From: Papilionanthe hookeriana x Papilionanthe teres
Taxonomy: Eukaryota > Streptophyta > Magnoliopsida > Asparagales > Orchidaceae
Direction: 5' to 3'
DNA: 64,000 nt
Assembly (NCBI GenBank): GCA_022702705.1
Contig: CM040431.1
Span: 32,821,936-32,885,935 of the forward strand
The notes beneath the pieces are model-generated. The model saw nothing but the letters and a program-made list of their open reading frames with translations. It made no database searches and was not told where the DNA came from. Below, in pieces: positions 12,490-24,359 of this stretch (position 1 is the first letter of the stretch; each line of letters starts with the position of its first letter). Made by a program: the position numbers and the translations under genes.

Positions 12490-13075
12490 GATGGATTAGT
12501 TGAATTTATGGGTGAGTCGAGCTAGAGTCATGTTTTTATTGTGTGCGGCTCGTTTACCAAATTGTGAGCTCGAGCTGAGCTCAAATGGTGTCCTTGAGCT
12601 CAGCTTACAAGCCGCCTCGCGAGCTCGAACTAAAAATATAATTTTTACAGTAGATGACCAAAAAGTATTGGCAGCCAGAGGAGGAGGAGGAGGATGTAGC
12701 GAAAACTCACCAGAAAATGTATCGTAAGTACTAACGGTAGGCTAATCGAGCCGGCTCACAGGCCAACTATTTGAGCCGAGACAAGCTCAAGCCCGAACTC
12801 GTTTAAATAACGTAGCTCGAACTCGAGCTCATGGCTCGATAAGCTCGACACGTTAACGAGTTGAGCTCGAGCTAGCTTGGCTCATTTACACCCCTAGCTA
12901 AATTAATTGGTCTTTGATTCATGATTAGAAAAATTGAGCAAACTAACTTTTTCCTAAAATAAATAACGAGTCGAGCTCGAGCCAGCTCAACTCATTTACA
13001 CCCCTAGTTAACTTAATTGGTCTTTGATTCAAGATTAGAAATACTGAGCAAATGAAATTTTTCCCAAAATCAATT
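12490..13075. mobile_element. hAT-like MITE with a duplicated end
   Basis: Repeated GAGCTCGAGCT / AGCTCGAACTCG text ends in CATTTACACCCCTAG, whose complement CTAGGGGTGTAAATG is a common terminus of non-autonomous hAT-like elements in plants. The end and its flank are tandemly duplicated: 12855-12964 and 12965-13074 are about 110 bp each and start AACGAGT(T/C)GAGCTCGAGC. No coding sequence is present. The left end is not defined. Confidence 0.55.
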
Positions 13076-13176
13076 TTGCACACTTTTCATGTTTATCGCC
13101 CGAGTAAATGAAAAATGAGATGCAATTTTTAAATTTGACTCAAGATCGCAGCGCTTAACCAAAATTAATACGGACT

Positions 13177-14050
13177 TGTTAGGTATGGCTCATATCTAGG
13201 GAGTTGGAGTTTCTTGGTTTGTGTCTCCTGGAATGAAAAGGTGTGTGTCTTGGAAGTTAGTGGGTTGGGGGGAGCGAGGGCATGATTGTAATTTATCTGT
13301 GGGTTATATTTTGGCTATAAATATGTAACCCTATAGGATGTAAATTTGAAATCCTCTGAAATAGTGCATTCGCAGGCTCGCTCACGAGGACGTAGGCAAT
13401 TCTTTGTCGAACCTCGTTATATCTTTTTGTGTTATTCTGGTTTGTGTCGATTCCTGTTTTTCTCCGCCGAAAAATTACATAACAATTGGTATCAGAGCCT
13501 CGTTCGAGGGAACAGGAGAAGATCGACGTGGGAGATCGAAGAAGAAAGGAAGATTTGGCTTCGAGGTTCGAAGAGTTCTAGGCAGGAACTTTGACTAAGC
13601 CAGGTTAGATGGTTTGGTTGCCCAACCCACTTTGGTGTAAGAAACTTTATTTCTCTTAAGGGGCTGGATATTCGCTAAGGTGGAGATTTGTTTGGTAGGT
13701 ACATATACCGAGTGATGCATATCTCCTAAGGTATTGGATATTCGCCAAGGTGGAGAATTGTTAGGTATGACTCATATCTATGAAGTTGGAGCTTCTTGGT
13801 GAAGAGATGTGTCTCTTGGAAGTTAGTGGTTTTGGGGGAGCGAGGGCGTGATTGTAATTTATCTGTGGGTTATATTTTGGCTATAAATATGTAACCCTAT
13901 GGGATGTAAATTTGAACTCCTCTGAAATAGTGCATTCGCTGGCTCGCTCCCGAGGACGTAGGCAATTCTTTGCCGAATCTCGTTAAATTTCTTTGTGTTC
14001 TTCTGGTTTGTGTCGATTCTTGTTTTTCTCCGCCAAAAAATTACATAACA
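13177..14050 (+). mobile_element. Complete 874-bp TRIM retrotransposon
   Basis: Direct LTRs at 13177-13484 (308 bp) and 13759-14050 (292 bp) both start TGTTAGGTATG and end ATTACATAACA. Each contains a GGCTATAAATATG TATA box and the U5-like GACGTAGGCAATTCTTTG block. The primer-binding site TGGTATCAGAGCC (initiator tRNA-Met type) starts at 13487, 2 bp inside the left LTR. A purine-rich AAGGTGGAGAA precedes the right LTR. GGACT flanks both sides (13172-13176, 14051-14055), a perfect 5-bp target duplication. The 274-bp interior has no gag or pol. Related LTRs lie at 21457-21770 and 40999-41345. Confidence 0.93.
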
Positions 14051-14055
14051 GGACT

Positions 14056-16393
14056 CACCTACCAAGTTTGATGGAAGTGTTTCACCAAATAACTCAAAAA
14101 AAAATGAGCTTGACTAACTTGGTTAAAATGATTTAAAACATAAAGCATACATTATGACTCCGAGAAGACTTCACATTTTAACAAGTTGGACTTCATGAGT
14201 CGATCAAGTTACGTGTGTCTATTATGATCATAGATGCACTCTCATCTATTAATCTGTTGGATAGCATATTTATGTTCTTGCATTGAAGCAATTGAGTAAT
14301 ATTAATTTTCCCATTTGTAAAGAAACAGAAAAGTTAAGCAAAGTGTTTTGCACGAAGCATAAGTAATTTTCTTTTTAATAATTGAAACTATGTCATATAT
14401 TAATTAAGTTTTGGCCTAACAAAATGCAGCTTCTAAAATACTTTTGGGCATAGAAATGTCTCCCGAAAGCTTTTCTTGACGAAAACTTTCAGTTGTATTA
14501 AATTTCAAATCACTTACATGAGACATGAAAGTAGAAATGCCTCATCCTTGCACATTGCATTTTTGAGTCTCAACTCATGATCTCTGGCCAACAACAAATT
14601 TGTGTCTATTAATTGAAGACTTCGATTGATTTGTATAAATTTTGTTTTTATTTTAAATTTTATTTTAATGAAAATAAGAACTAGTCCAATAAGTGAAGAT
14701 CAAATATTTAAATTCTTAAAACCAAAAATTTAATTTTTTATAATTGAATTGAATCAATAGAATGAGATCAGCTTAATTCCACTTTGGGTTTTGGCTAAAT
14801 AATGCACAATCTTACTTAATGAAATGATTAAGTCTTGGTGCTCCTCCCATAGCTAACTCCTCTTGGGCCCTAAGGATATTACAATGCATCCATTTATAGT
14901 CTGACATGTTTTCCAATTAGGTCCTAAGAGTTGTATGCCTCTTTGACCAACTTATGAACCTAACTCAAATTTCCATCTAGTCATTCTTGAATGCTCACGC
15001 CATGCAAACATAATGGCTTATAAAGCATAAATCTTTCATGTGTTTGAACTCATCAACGACTCGTGCTCAAAATTTAGTCAGTTCTTTTTTAGTCAAATTG
15101 TTTTTCATGGATATTAGACAGAGTAGTCATAACAAGTTTTAATACCCACATTTTTTTTTAATTTGACCTGACAATGGGTGACATATTTCCACTAAGCATA
15201 AAGATAGATCACTTTCACTGTCGTTATTTCTATCACAACAGCTAACATTCATGAAAATTTATTTCGTGAATGCAAACTTGACTATAGATTCTCTGATGTT
15301 AACGTGTCTTACCTGTGTTGGCTCGATTTCTTAGCTACCGCAAATTGAAGTTTTCTTGAAGATAGAAGGATGGCTCCACAACCAAGCATCTTGGAGAAAA
15401 AGTGTAATGGCCTGATTAGGCATTCGATAGATCAAGCTATGATCTTTTGTTGGTGTGAGAGCGATAGAAGCAAGGTAGAATATGATAAGATCCCATTCTA
15501 TCCTAGCAATACTATACATGTGTGGTTTAGTGGCTCAAGTATGCAAGAGGTCATGTGGGTCATGACAATAAAGTTAGTAGGATGCTAGCCAATTGTTGAT
15601 AAGCTTGGAAGATTACATTTTATGGTCGCATATTGACCCCGCAAAACATGGTCAAAATTAAGGTGGTCACTCACTATCACAACTTATTACAGGGGACTTA
15701 TCACAAGTGATAATTCTAAAAATTACTCTCTCTTATGTTTAGATTTTTATTTCCCTATCTTTTTCGTGATAATATCTATTTGATATAAACGAGCAGAATA
15801 AAGATAAATAATAGTAAGTTGTGTATTAAAAATTACTTTCATAAACTATAGCAAACTAAATTCAAGCTAACTTCTCATTAATTAGATTTAGATTAGTAGC
15901 CAGAATATGAGCACTAAATCCTAATGATAAAAAAAGAAAGAAAGAAAATACATAAGAGATTATTAATAAAGTGGGCAAATATAGGAAGAGTTGGAAATAA
16001 TTGCAATAACCTTTTTGTCGTCATAGTAAGGTTGGCTTACCTCATTCACATAATTGAAATAATTGAAATAATTGCCCCACACCCATCTCTTACCTCATTC
16101 ACATCTCTTTATTAAGGTTGGCTTTGGAGTCAAACATGCAGCCGATAGCCATTGGCTACTTTATCACAATCCCTATAAGATTTGCTGCTGATCTTCTTTG
16201 TTTTCTTCCTCTCGCTCTGATTAAGACGGGGCTTAAATTTCATACTTCAGACACGCCTAATTCTAAATAAACCCTTTTTACATGAATCCCACCTCACGAC
16301 AAATCAGCATCACCCCCCCTCTCCCCAACGCTCACGCAATCCCCATAACACCCCACTTGCCTTTTATAATATTCATTAGCCCTCTACCACTTT
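14056..16393. other. Intergenic, no recognised gene
   Basis: AT-rich DNA. A 72-codon frame at 15370-15588 is the only longer one and is not recognised. No repeat boundaries or splice-site chains were seen. Confidence 0.6.
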
Positions 16394-16394
16394 A

Positions 16395-16421
<27 letters not shown>
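16394..16421. repeat. (AT)n microsatellite
   Basis: Short uninterrupted AT tract. Confidence 0.9.
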
Positions 16422-16426
<5 letters not shown>

Positions 16427-16559
16427 TATTTTGACTGAATCTTCCATGGATCCTAAGATTTGAAACAAGACAAATGACAAAATATGAGTCCCAAACAATG
16501 GAAGTTTACCTTGATATCAAGATAATTGAATTATAGTGGTCATCCAATTAGAGATATAT

Positions 16560-16745
16560 CCTGTTAGCATCTGATTTTAGGCAGATAGATTGAAGGTAGA
16601 CCACTCAGAGACCAATCAATTAATGATCGATTGACCCGAGGTCAACCTTCCTAGAGGTCTGTCGATCGGAGTTCAGCTGACAAGAAGACGACTTGTCAGG
16701 GGTCAATTCATTGGGAGTCGATCAACCAAAAACCAATTGATCATA
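16560..16745. repeat. Degenerate GATCGA/GGTC array
   Basis: Recurring words ACCAATCA, GATCGATTGACC, GAGGTC and GTCGATC without a strict period; no frame. It is similar in style to the GATCGACGG text in the LTR-like repeats at 30.5 and 45.8 kb. Confidence 0.4.
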
Positions 16746-16962
16746 TGTAAGACAACTAAAAAGGACTAATGGTATAAATATCAATTCACAATAATTATAG
16801 CCCCAAATGGAGCATTATTGATATATATTAAGATAGGCCAGAGGCTATGATACGAGCTTCTAAACAATCTCATGTGCTTAACAATATAATCCTGCATTGC
16901 AAGGCAGATGCACTCAAACGGGATCAAACCCGTGACCGAGCGTGACTCACGACCGACGCACA

Positions 16963-16966
<4 letters not shown>

Positions 16967-17035
<69 letters not shown>

Positions 17036-17057
17036 TGTGTGTGTGTGTGTGTGTGTA
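16967..17057. repeat. Compound (TA)n-(TG)n microsatellite
   Basis: About 64 bp of TA followed by about 24 bp of TG. Confidence 0.95.
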
Positions 17058-17226
17058 AATTTATAGTACATTTTCCAAAGAAAATAATTTAGAACAACAT
17101 ATTTTGAATTTTAACTGTCTAATTTTGGTCTGACATAGATTGGGTTGTGATTTGGTCATTTGATTTCACCTCAATTCAGCACTTTAGTTGTTTGTTTAAA
17201 ATAAGTGCAAATTATAAATTATAACA

Positions 17227-17667
17227 TGTTGGGTAATGTGGAGATCAGGTCCACATTAATTTAATTAGATTTCTAATTAAAAATCTCACATACCGCTTAC
17301 TTACCACTTCTCACCTACCGCTCGCCTACCTCCCACCTACCACTCTCTTGGTTTTTATAAATAACCTCTTTAGGCTTAGGGAAAGAGTGTCAAGCAAGAA
17401 CCAAGCAAGGGCCAAGCCAAGTCTTCTAAGAGAGAAAGAGAGAAAGAGAGAAAGAGAGGAAATGAGAGAAGAAAATAGAGATTTTCTTGTAAACGTCAAG
17501 TCGCTCGACGGTGTAATTCCTCGTATAAATAAAATCCTTTGCAGTTCCGTGGACGTAGGCAAATTTGTCGAACCACATAAATCTGTGTGTTGCTCTGGTG
17601 TTTTTTTTTTTGTGTGCAATTTTTTCTCGTTCCATTTTTTATTTTATTATAGTTATTTTTCGCAACA
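17227..17667 (+). mobile_element. Solo LTR, 441 bp
   Basis: Starts TGTTGGGTAATG and ends TTTTCGCAACA. TAACA flanks both ends (17222-17226 and 17668-17672), a perfect 5-bp target duplication. Inside are a TTTATAAATAACC TATA box, a GA-rich tract at 17428-17460, an ATAAATAAAATCC poly(A)-signal-like stretch and the hairpin block GTGGACGTAGGC..GTCGAACCAC at 17549-17576. With no internal region or second LTR, it is best read as the product of LTR-LTR recombination. Confidence 0.85.
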
Positions 17668-17672
17668 TAACA

Positions 17673-20499
17673 AAATGATCATGTAATGTTATTTCTAATA
17701 TAGAAGACTTATGAAATATTTATAATTTTACCAAATGCTAAATGACCTAAACAAAATTTCAACACCCTCTTTCTCATGCTAATAAGCCTTAACCGAATCG
17801 CTTTTAATTAGAAAACTAATGCGCCTGCGGCATGATGTTTTAATTTTCATGAATTTATTATATTTCGAAACTTAGTCAAATAATTTAAAAGTACTAATTT
17901 GAAATTTTCTCCTCTTTCATTTGGCTTTTCTCAGACAAATGTTCTTTTAATATAATGATCATTATAGAATATGTACTAAAAATTTGAACCGCTCAAATAG
18001 AGCTAATATTTAATAATTATTATTTTGACTACCTTTGGTCTCTTAATAACCTTTCCTATTGGTGGTTCACGTTACCTCAGTACAAACTATAAATCGGTAA
18101 ACTTTACGGGTATGTACATACATAGAACACATTTTGGATACATTTTTATATCTCACATTTAAACTTTCATATTTATATGCATAGCATTCAAATCTTTAAT
18201 GTCAAATTAAAAATAAAACTATTATCGCATTTTAAAAATAAAATATATCTTCTCTTAAAATTATATCTTTTCATGAGAAGGTTTAATACACCAAAACATT
18301 TTATATGTAAATTTAAAGGTTTAAAATGAGATATGTAAATACAAAAGAATTGTGTTTTAGCTATGTAAATTTTCTTAAATTTTAATTGAAGATCCATCTC
18401 TACCAATATTTCCAATCCCATATAATCAGTTTATAAAGCACTGAACTTGATGTGAAAAAATTCTTTCCATTTCAATCCAATTTGAACCCAAATTAGATGT
18501 TTGTCTCAAGTAAAATAGAATATAGTGTAAAATTCTGAAATATCTATACAATTAACTTATAATTTATTTTAATGCATTTGAAATCACTTGATTTTGAGAA
18601 AATATTAAACAAATAGTAAAAGTGGACTTTTGTGGATGTCCAGCAACCTGCCACATATAATTGTTTATTTTTGCCGATCATTGTTGGTCGCCGCCTGCTA
18701 TCATCGCCTAGCTTTTATTGTGGCCCACCACTCACCGATATGTTCAATATTGACTTATTTTTTCTCCAGATGAAACAAAAATAACAAAAATATCAACATA
18801 TTTATTTGTTTAATATTGAACCCGACTAATTTTAATTGATAAAAAAATACTATGCTGATTTTTTAAATCTTGAATTAGAAACCACTTATTGTAATGTATC
18901 TTCAAGCATTCATTATCTATCTGTATGTCGTATGTTATAGCCTGCATATGATATGGTATTTTTCAACACCATGAGGGACGTGTGGGTCCATTCTGATGGA
19001 TTTTCGTAGCTGATTGGTTAGATTAGAATTCGTGGATATAGCCACGTATCAGGATTTTGTCAGAATGTCCGAATTTTCTTCCATTGGCCCGCAGCACCGA
19101 ATTCACTTTGTTTTGTATTCACCAACTATTTATTATATTATATTTTTGTTTGAAATTACTTTTGAAATTGTTGTATTTTAAACCTATATTTTAATTTGGT
19201 TGGAATTCAAATTGAAATACTCGAGTGCTTTAGAAGGGCTACGAAGTGTGTGTGTGAAGGCGGAAAAAATTATTTACTTCTCATAATTTGTGAAGGAGAG
19301 AGGGATGATGAGAACACGCATCGTACGATGTGTGAAGGGGAAGAGAGCCGGCGATCATTATAAGCAGAATTGAGTGACATACAAAGGAGAAGAGATAGAA
19401 ACAGATTCCTAAAGTGAATTAATTTGTCCTAAAGTTTAAATTATATTCGAATTAGATTTGGAAGAATCAAACAATAATTTGAACAAGATTTAATCAAATT
19501 GAAACTCAAATTTGAAACTTAGTTCTGATAATAATTGTATTTATGTTTGAACTCATACAAGTACAAACCAATTCTAGGCTCTTTCACTTTGAAGGCACTC
19601 AACATATATAAGTGGATATCCCTCTCTAGGATTAATTCCATTAAAAAAAAAGACATTTTTCATATTTATGGGTGGACAACATTAATATTATTAAGTCAAT
19701 AAGATATCATAAGAGTTCATCCAACATATTTAAGAAAGCAGGGGTAAATAAAATAGAGAAAAAAAGTAGTAACAAAACAACCTATCAATGAAGTGAATGA
19801 TAAATTATATTTTAAAAAAAATTTGAATAATATTTTTTCTTGACATAGTTGAAAATCAAACATATAAAAGCTTTATCTCATATAGTTATATATGCTACGA
19901 TAAATTATTTCCTTAAATTTAGAATAAAATTTTTAGGCCTCGTCTAATTTCTAAAATTTAATATTACAACCATAAAAATATTCTAATATGATTTTTTTAT
20001 GTAGTTTTCTTGAAAGTGTGGCATTATTTTAATGAATGGTAGGCTCAAAAGCATCCTATACGTGAATGTTTTTGTTAGAAAACTTATGTTTAGTTGTTAT
20101 TATGATAAATTTTTTTAACAATGAAATGATTAAAAAATTAAATAGAAAATTTTTAATAATTCAAAGTTGGCCAATAAATAAATTCATTTTTTTTAAATAA
20201 GCTAAAATATTTCTCATTCATTGGCTCAGGGTATCTTTGCGGCAGCAGCAGTTTATCTGTCCCAAAAAACTATTGTAAGTTGGTTGATTATTTGTTGCAG
20301 CTGTTTGAAAACCGCTTAATGACAACTACTTCTGAACAAATGAACATTATGCCACTATTTAGAACCTAGGAATTGAGTGGTATATATGTAAATCATTATT
20401 TACATATTTAGTACCTAAACTTTAAAATATGTTGAGTCTCAAAAGCCATGAAAATTCAAAACTATCGCCTCCGTGCCACCGAAGGGTAAAAGGACGAAG
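17673..20499. other. Intergenic, AT-rich; one dispersed repeat at 18106-18400
   Basis: At 18106 a member of the GGGGCATTTACAT family is recognisable (CGGGTATGTACATACATAGAAC, then CATAGCATTCAAATCTTTAATG). The rest shows no gene. A promoter-like patch with CCACGT and ATTGG words lies at 18970-19110 but leads to no open frame. Confidence 0.55.
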
Positions 20500-20770
20500 G
20501 GTGAAGTTAGGCCGCGGGATAGGTGGTGTGATCGTCGTTCAGGGTAAATCACAGCAGGCCGCGGGCACTGCTGCCCCAAACAGCTGAAAAGGCAGTGCGG
20601 TACCCGTGCCTTTGAAGTACGGATTAAATGTTTTAATTAAACCTTTAAGTGGGCAAGTCTTTAGTCTGGGATTAACAAAGCGCAAGCCTAGCTTTCGCTG
20701 CTTGGGCAAAATCAGCATCGCCGAAGGCCCACACACGTGCGCCGTTGCCTCAGCACGAGCAAAAAATAAA
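20500..20770. other. GC-richer patch of unknown nature
   Basis: About 270 bp clearly richer in G+C than the surroundings (GGCCGCGGGAT, CAGGCCGCGGGCACTGCTG, CCGAAGGCCCACACACGTGCG). Frames of 65 and 86 codons on opposite strands look random. It ends at an (AT)n tract, 20786-20822. It could be a MITE or an old promoter; I cannot decide. Confidence 0.4.
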
Positions 20771-21130
20771 ACTAATTTCCATGGCCCTATATATATCTAT
20801 ATATATATATATATATATATGAACCGCTATAGACCACCTAATTTTAATTGTTACAAATCTCATTAAAATTTAGAATTATTTATATACTTTGTAAATTTAA
20901 ATAACATAGAAATCATTGATAATATTCAAATTTTGGGGGTGAAAAAACCTCTTGTTATTAAAATAATAAAATATTGCTTAAAATTCAGATGATAGATATA
21001 TGAATAAATAAAAAAATGTAATATGTACATAAATCTTTAATAAAAATTACTTAGATACTTAGACAATACATTTAATAAAAATAATTACGTCTAAATATTC
21101 TTATTTCTGGATAAATATATAACTCATTTA

Positions 21131-22631
21131 GGGTCTGTTTGAGTCAGTTGTTGATTGTTTATAATTTGCTAATAAGTAGATTATTCTAATAATCTGATAA
21201 TCTGCAGATTATTAGAATAAATTGGCTTGTTGTTTAGGGGAGCTTATTCAGAACAACTTATTCCAAACTGTTCTGGATAAATGACCAAACTGCCCCTAAA
21301 ATCCTAGAGCTCATGTTGCTTCAAAAGCACAGATGCCAGAAGACCACGGAGAGGAATCAGGAGCAACAGGTTGAGGAGGACTGGTTTTTTCTGTCTCAGA
21401 AAAACCATCAGCTTCAGATTCCGATGAACATAATGGAATATATGGAGTTGAGACATTGTTATGAAAATTGGAGCGGAGTAAAACAAGAATCAACACAAAT
21501 CAGGAGAAGAAGAGCACAGAGATTTAACGAGGTTCGACAAAGAATTGCCTACGTCCTCGGGAGCGAGCGGCAGTTTCAATATTTCAGAGGAGTTCAAATT
21601 ACATACCTAAGGGTTACACATATATATAGACATATAAAAAAACCCATAGATAAATTACCAACACGCTCTCGCTCCCCCCAACTCCTTTATTCCAAGAGAC
21701 ACTCCTGTTCACCAGAAAACACCTCTTAACCAAGAAACTCCAACTCCCTAGATATGAGCCATACCTAACAATAACTGTCTGACCCAGCCATTTTGCTGAA
21801 AGAAAAACATGCATTGATTCATCAAAGTTCAAATATATTTTTACTGATTTAAAGTATTTAAAAACAAAAAAAAAATGAAAGGAATCAATAATTTTTAGAC
21901 TAGTAGACAGAACAAACCCTCCCGGTCAACAGGCTATTTCTTTCTCAAAAAACAGGGAAAAAGGGAAATTTTGATGGAATGGATGGTGCCCTAGGCAAAA
22001 TAATTCCAATCTTCATAAATATGTTTTCCAAATTAAGAAGTTTTTTACACTTGAAGCATAAAGAATTTAAGTAAATCAAATGATCCGAAGTGAATCTAAG
22101 GAAAAGCTTCACATAACATTGGATCCAGACATTCCACTCATCAATGCTAAATTTCAATTTTTGCACTTCAAAAGAAAAAAATAAAGAAGAAAACACCATG
22201 AAACGTAAAGATCAGACCAGCCTTGGCTTGACAGCAAATAAGATCTACGGGACAACGGATAACAGAGGTTTCTAAAAAGCCACGTATTCTTTGCGCTTTG
22301 TTGGAAGAAGAAGGAAGAACGGGGAGAGGGGGAAAGTGTTGACCTCGACGCGAAAACGAAGAAGACGAAGGAAGAATGGGGAGAGAGCTCGGAATGGCGA
22401 GGGCGAGTGAGGAGCAAAGAAGAAGGGCACCTCCAAAAATGTTCACCCTAACATGTTGTAAACTACCCCGATCCCGCTTCGTGCGGTATTAAGGAATTCA
22501 CATAAGTGTGTTAACTGCGGTGCCAAAAATCTTCATCGAACGTGTTTTCTGAACGCCGTAGGTGTTTTCCAAACACCTCTACGGCGTTCAGAAAACGCTG
22601 CCGCTCCCCATAAGCTGCCCCAAACGGGCAC
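21131..22631. mobile_element. Non-autonomous PIF/Harbinger-like element, 1.5 kb, carrying a solo LTR
   Basis: Flanked by TTA on both sides (21128-21130, 22632-22634), the usual 3-bp target of PIF/Harbinger elements. Ends are GGGTCTGTTTGAG at the left and, inverted, GTGCCCGTTTGGGG at the right. The subterminal text (GATAATCTGCAGATTATTAGAATAA and TTGGCTTGTTGTTTAGGGGAGC) matches the element at 58517-59945 closely. No transposase frame is present. A TRIM-family solo LTR sits inside at 21457-21770; without it the element is about 1.19 kb. Confidence 0.75.
21457..21770 (-). mobile_element. Solo LTR of the 13177 TRIM family
   Basis: Read on the minus strand it begins TGTTAGGTATGGCTCATATC and ends CATAACA, with the same GACGTAGGCAATTCTTTG block as the TRIM at 13177-14050. 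It has no second LTR and no primer-binding site. The flanks (GACAT / ATAAC) do not form a target duplication, so it may descend from recombination between two insertions. Confidence 0.82.
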
Positions 22632-22634
22632 TTA

Positions 22635-23583
22635 ATTTATCCGTCTAATTTGCATCTATATATAATATATACATTTTCTTTTGTTAAATAATATGTTTAG
22701 TTCACACGTTTCAAAATTAAATTAGTGTGATTCAAATCGACTACTTTATATCTCCCATTTCATGTATCATTTTTGTTCAACGAAAGCTTTCACCACTTAG
22801 AGCATAAATGTGCTTAGTCGAACTGAAGCCACACTCAACTAAAAGCTTGAACGTTATAGTCAATCAAGTTCAAACTCGAACTCAAGTATAATCATGCGAG
22901 CTAGAACCGACACACGAATTTGCTTGTTTATTATAAAATAGATAAATCAATATTACGTCGAGTTTCTTTTATAATAAAATAACAAATCAAATATCAAAAT
23001 GGAAAATTATATTAAATAATCACTTGACAAAAAATCTAAAAATATCATTTTCTTAACACGTCAAATAATTTAAAAATAAAGTATTGAATTTATTATGATA
23101 TCAATATATTTTATATTAATTATTTTTTAAATGAGTTAGTTCAGAAACTAATGAGTCATGTCAAGATTGATTGGATCATGGTTTGTCAGCTCATCAAACT
23201 CAGTTTACGAGCTCCTCATTAGTTGGAAAAATTATTCCATACGGACAACGTAAGCGAATAGTCTCCGTGATTATGAATTTCAGTTAGGAGGTTATTGCGG
23301 CATTAATTCAAAAAATGTCCCAGTAACCTCATAATAACTCTCCAATAATCTCATCGGTTTCACTTTTATCTTTTTTTATCTGTTATCCGGGGTTTTGTAA
23401 GGTTATTAGGACATTAACTCAAATAATGTTGAACTTCCTAATAACCTTTCAATAACCTCCACGGTTCTATTTGAATATTATTTACAGGATTATTATGAAT
23501 TATGAAGAAATTATTTGAAACAATGTACACAATGGTGCAAATCTTGTTCTTATGGAATAATTTTCCCACTAGCTGAGCCTGAC
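22635..23583. other. Intergenic; degenerate repeats
   Basis: 22800-23230 has scattered GAGCT/CAAGTT text like a very decayed hAT-like MITE. 23287-23360 and 23399-23470 are two diverged direct copies of about 75 bp (GGTTATT..G.CATTAA.TCAAA.AATGT, then AATAACCTC). No gene. Confidence 0.45.
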
Positions 23584-24359
23584 TCAGGGCGTGTTTGGAA
23601 GCCCAATTTCGCGGTGCGGCGCTTCCCCGCACCGCGAATTTGCGATAATTTTGGCGGAATCGCAGAGTATCGCGACCCGGGGCCGCGAAGCGGTAATGAA
23701 ACGGACCGCGGGTTATACCCGCGGCCCCGACTTTCAGCCGGCCCGACCGAAAAATCTCTGCGTGCCCTCGCCCCGCTGCTCTCCCCGAACCCTTCTGCGC
23801 CCTAGCCCTTCTCGCGACTCGGCCGCTCTTGCGGGAAGATTTCCTGGAAGAAAAAACTTGTCCGTCCCAGCACTTCTTGCGACTCGACCGCTCTTTCATC
23901 TTCCTCGACTATCTTCTTCCACGACTCATCTTTACCCCCATGCCTTGGGTAAGAAGTGCTTGTATCTGCTTCCATTATTTGGGCTCGGTTTTGGTGTTTG
24001 TTTCATTCTATTGCTTTTCTTGGTGTGGCTTGGGTTTGCTTCACTTTACCCGACCCTGTTTCTTCCTGCTGTTTGGCTATCAGGTCAGGCACTCATGTGC
24101 CGTGAGATGGATTATTTGCTTAAATTTACGGGTGTTTATTACTTAAGCATGTGAAAAATAGAGATGTTAGCATGTTCTAGTAGTTGGCTTGATCGATTGC
24201 TTAGAATGGTATGCTTATGGCTACCATTTGATTACGCACTGCTACTTGCACTACACTATCGCTTTTATATGGCTATCATTTCGATTGGCATGGTTAATGA
24301 TGATTATAGGCTTCTTTTGTTGTCATTCGGTTCAGCACTATCGCCCAAAACTTAACTTC

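Noticed and set aside
13346..13598. Two plus-strand frames of 82 and 64 codons
   Set aside because: They run through the left LTR, primer site and interior of the TRIM and resemble no gag or pol.
16781..17071. 96-codon minus-strand frame with Tyr-Ile runs
   Set aside because: It reads through (TA)n-(TG)n microsatellite DNA. The same holds for 47640-47870, 2750-2935 and 20606-20866.
17348..17686. 112-codon plus-strand and 97-codon minus-strand frames
   Set aside because: Both lie within the solo LTR at 17227-17667; GA-rich low complexity.
20606..20866. GC-patch frame as a possible small gene
   Set aside because: It ends in an (AT)n tract, an equally long frame runs on the other strand, and no domain is recognisable.
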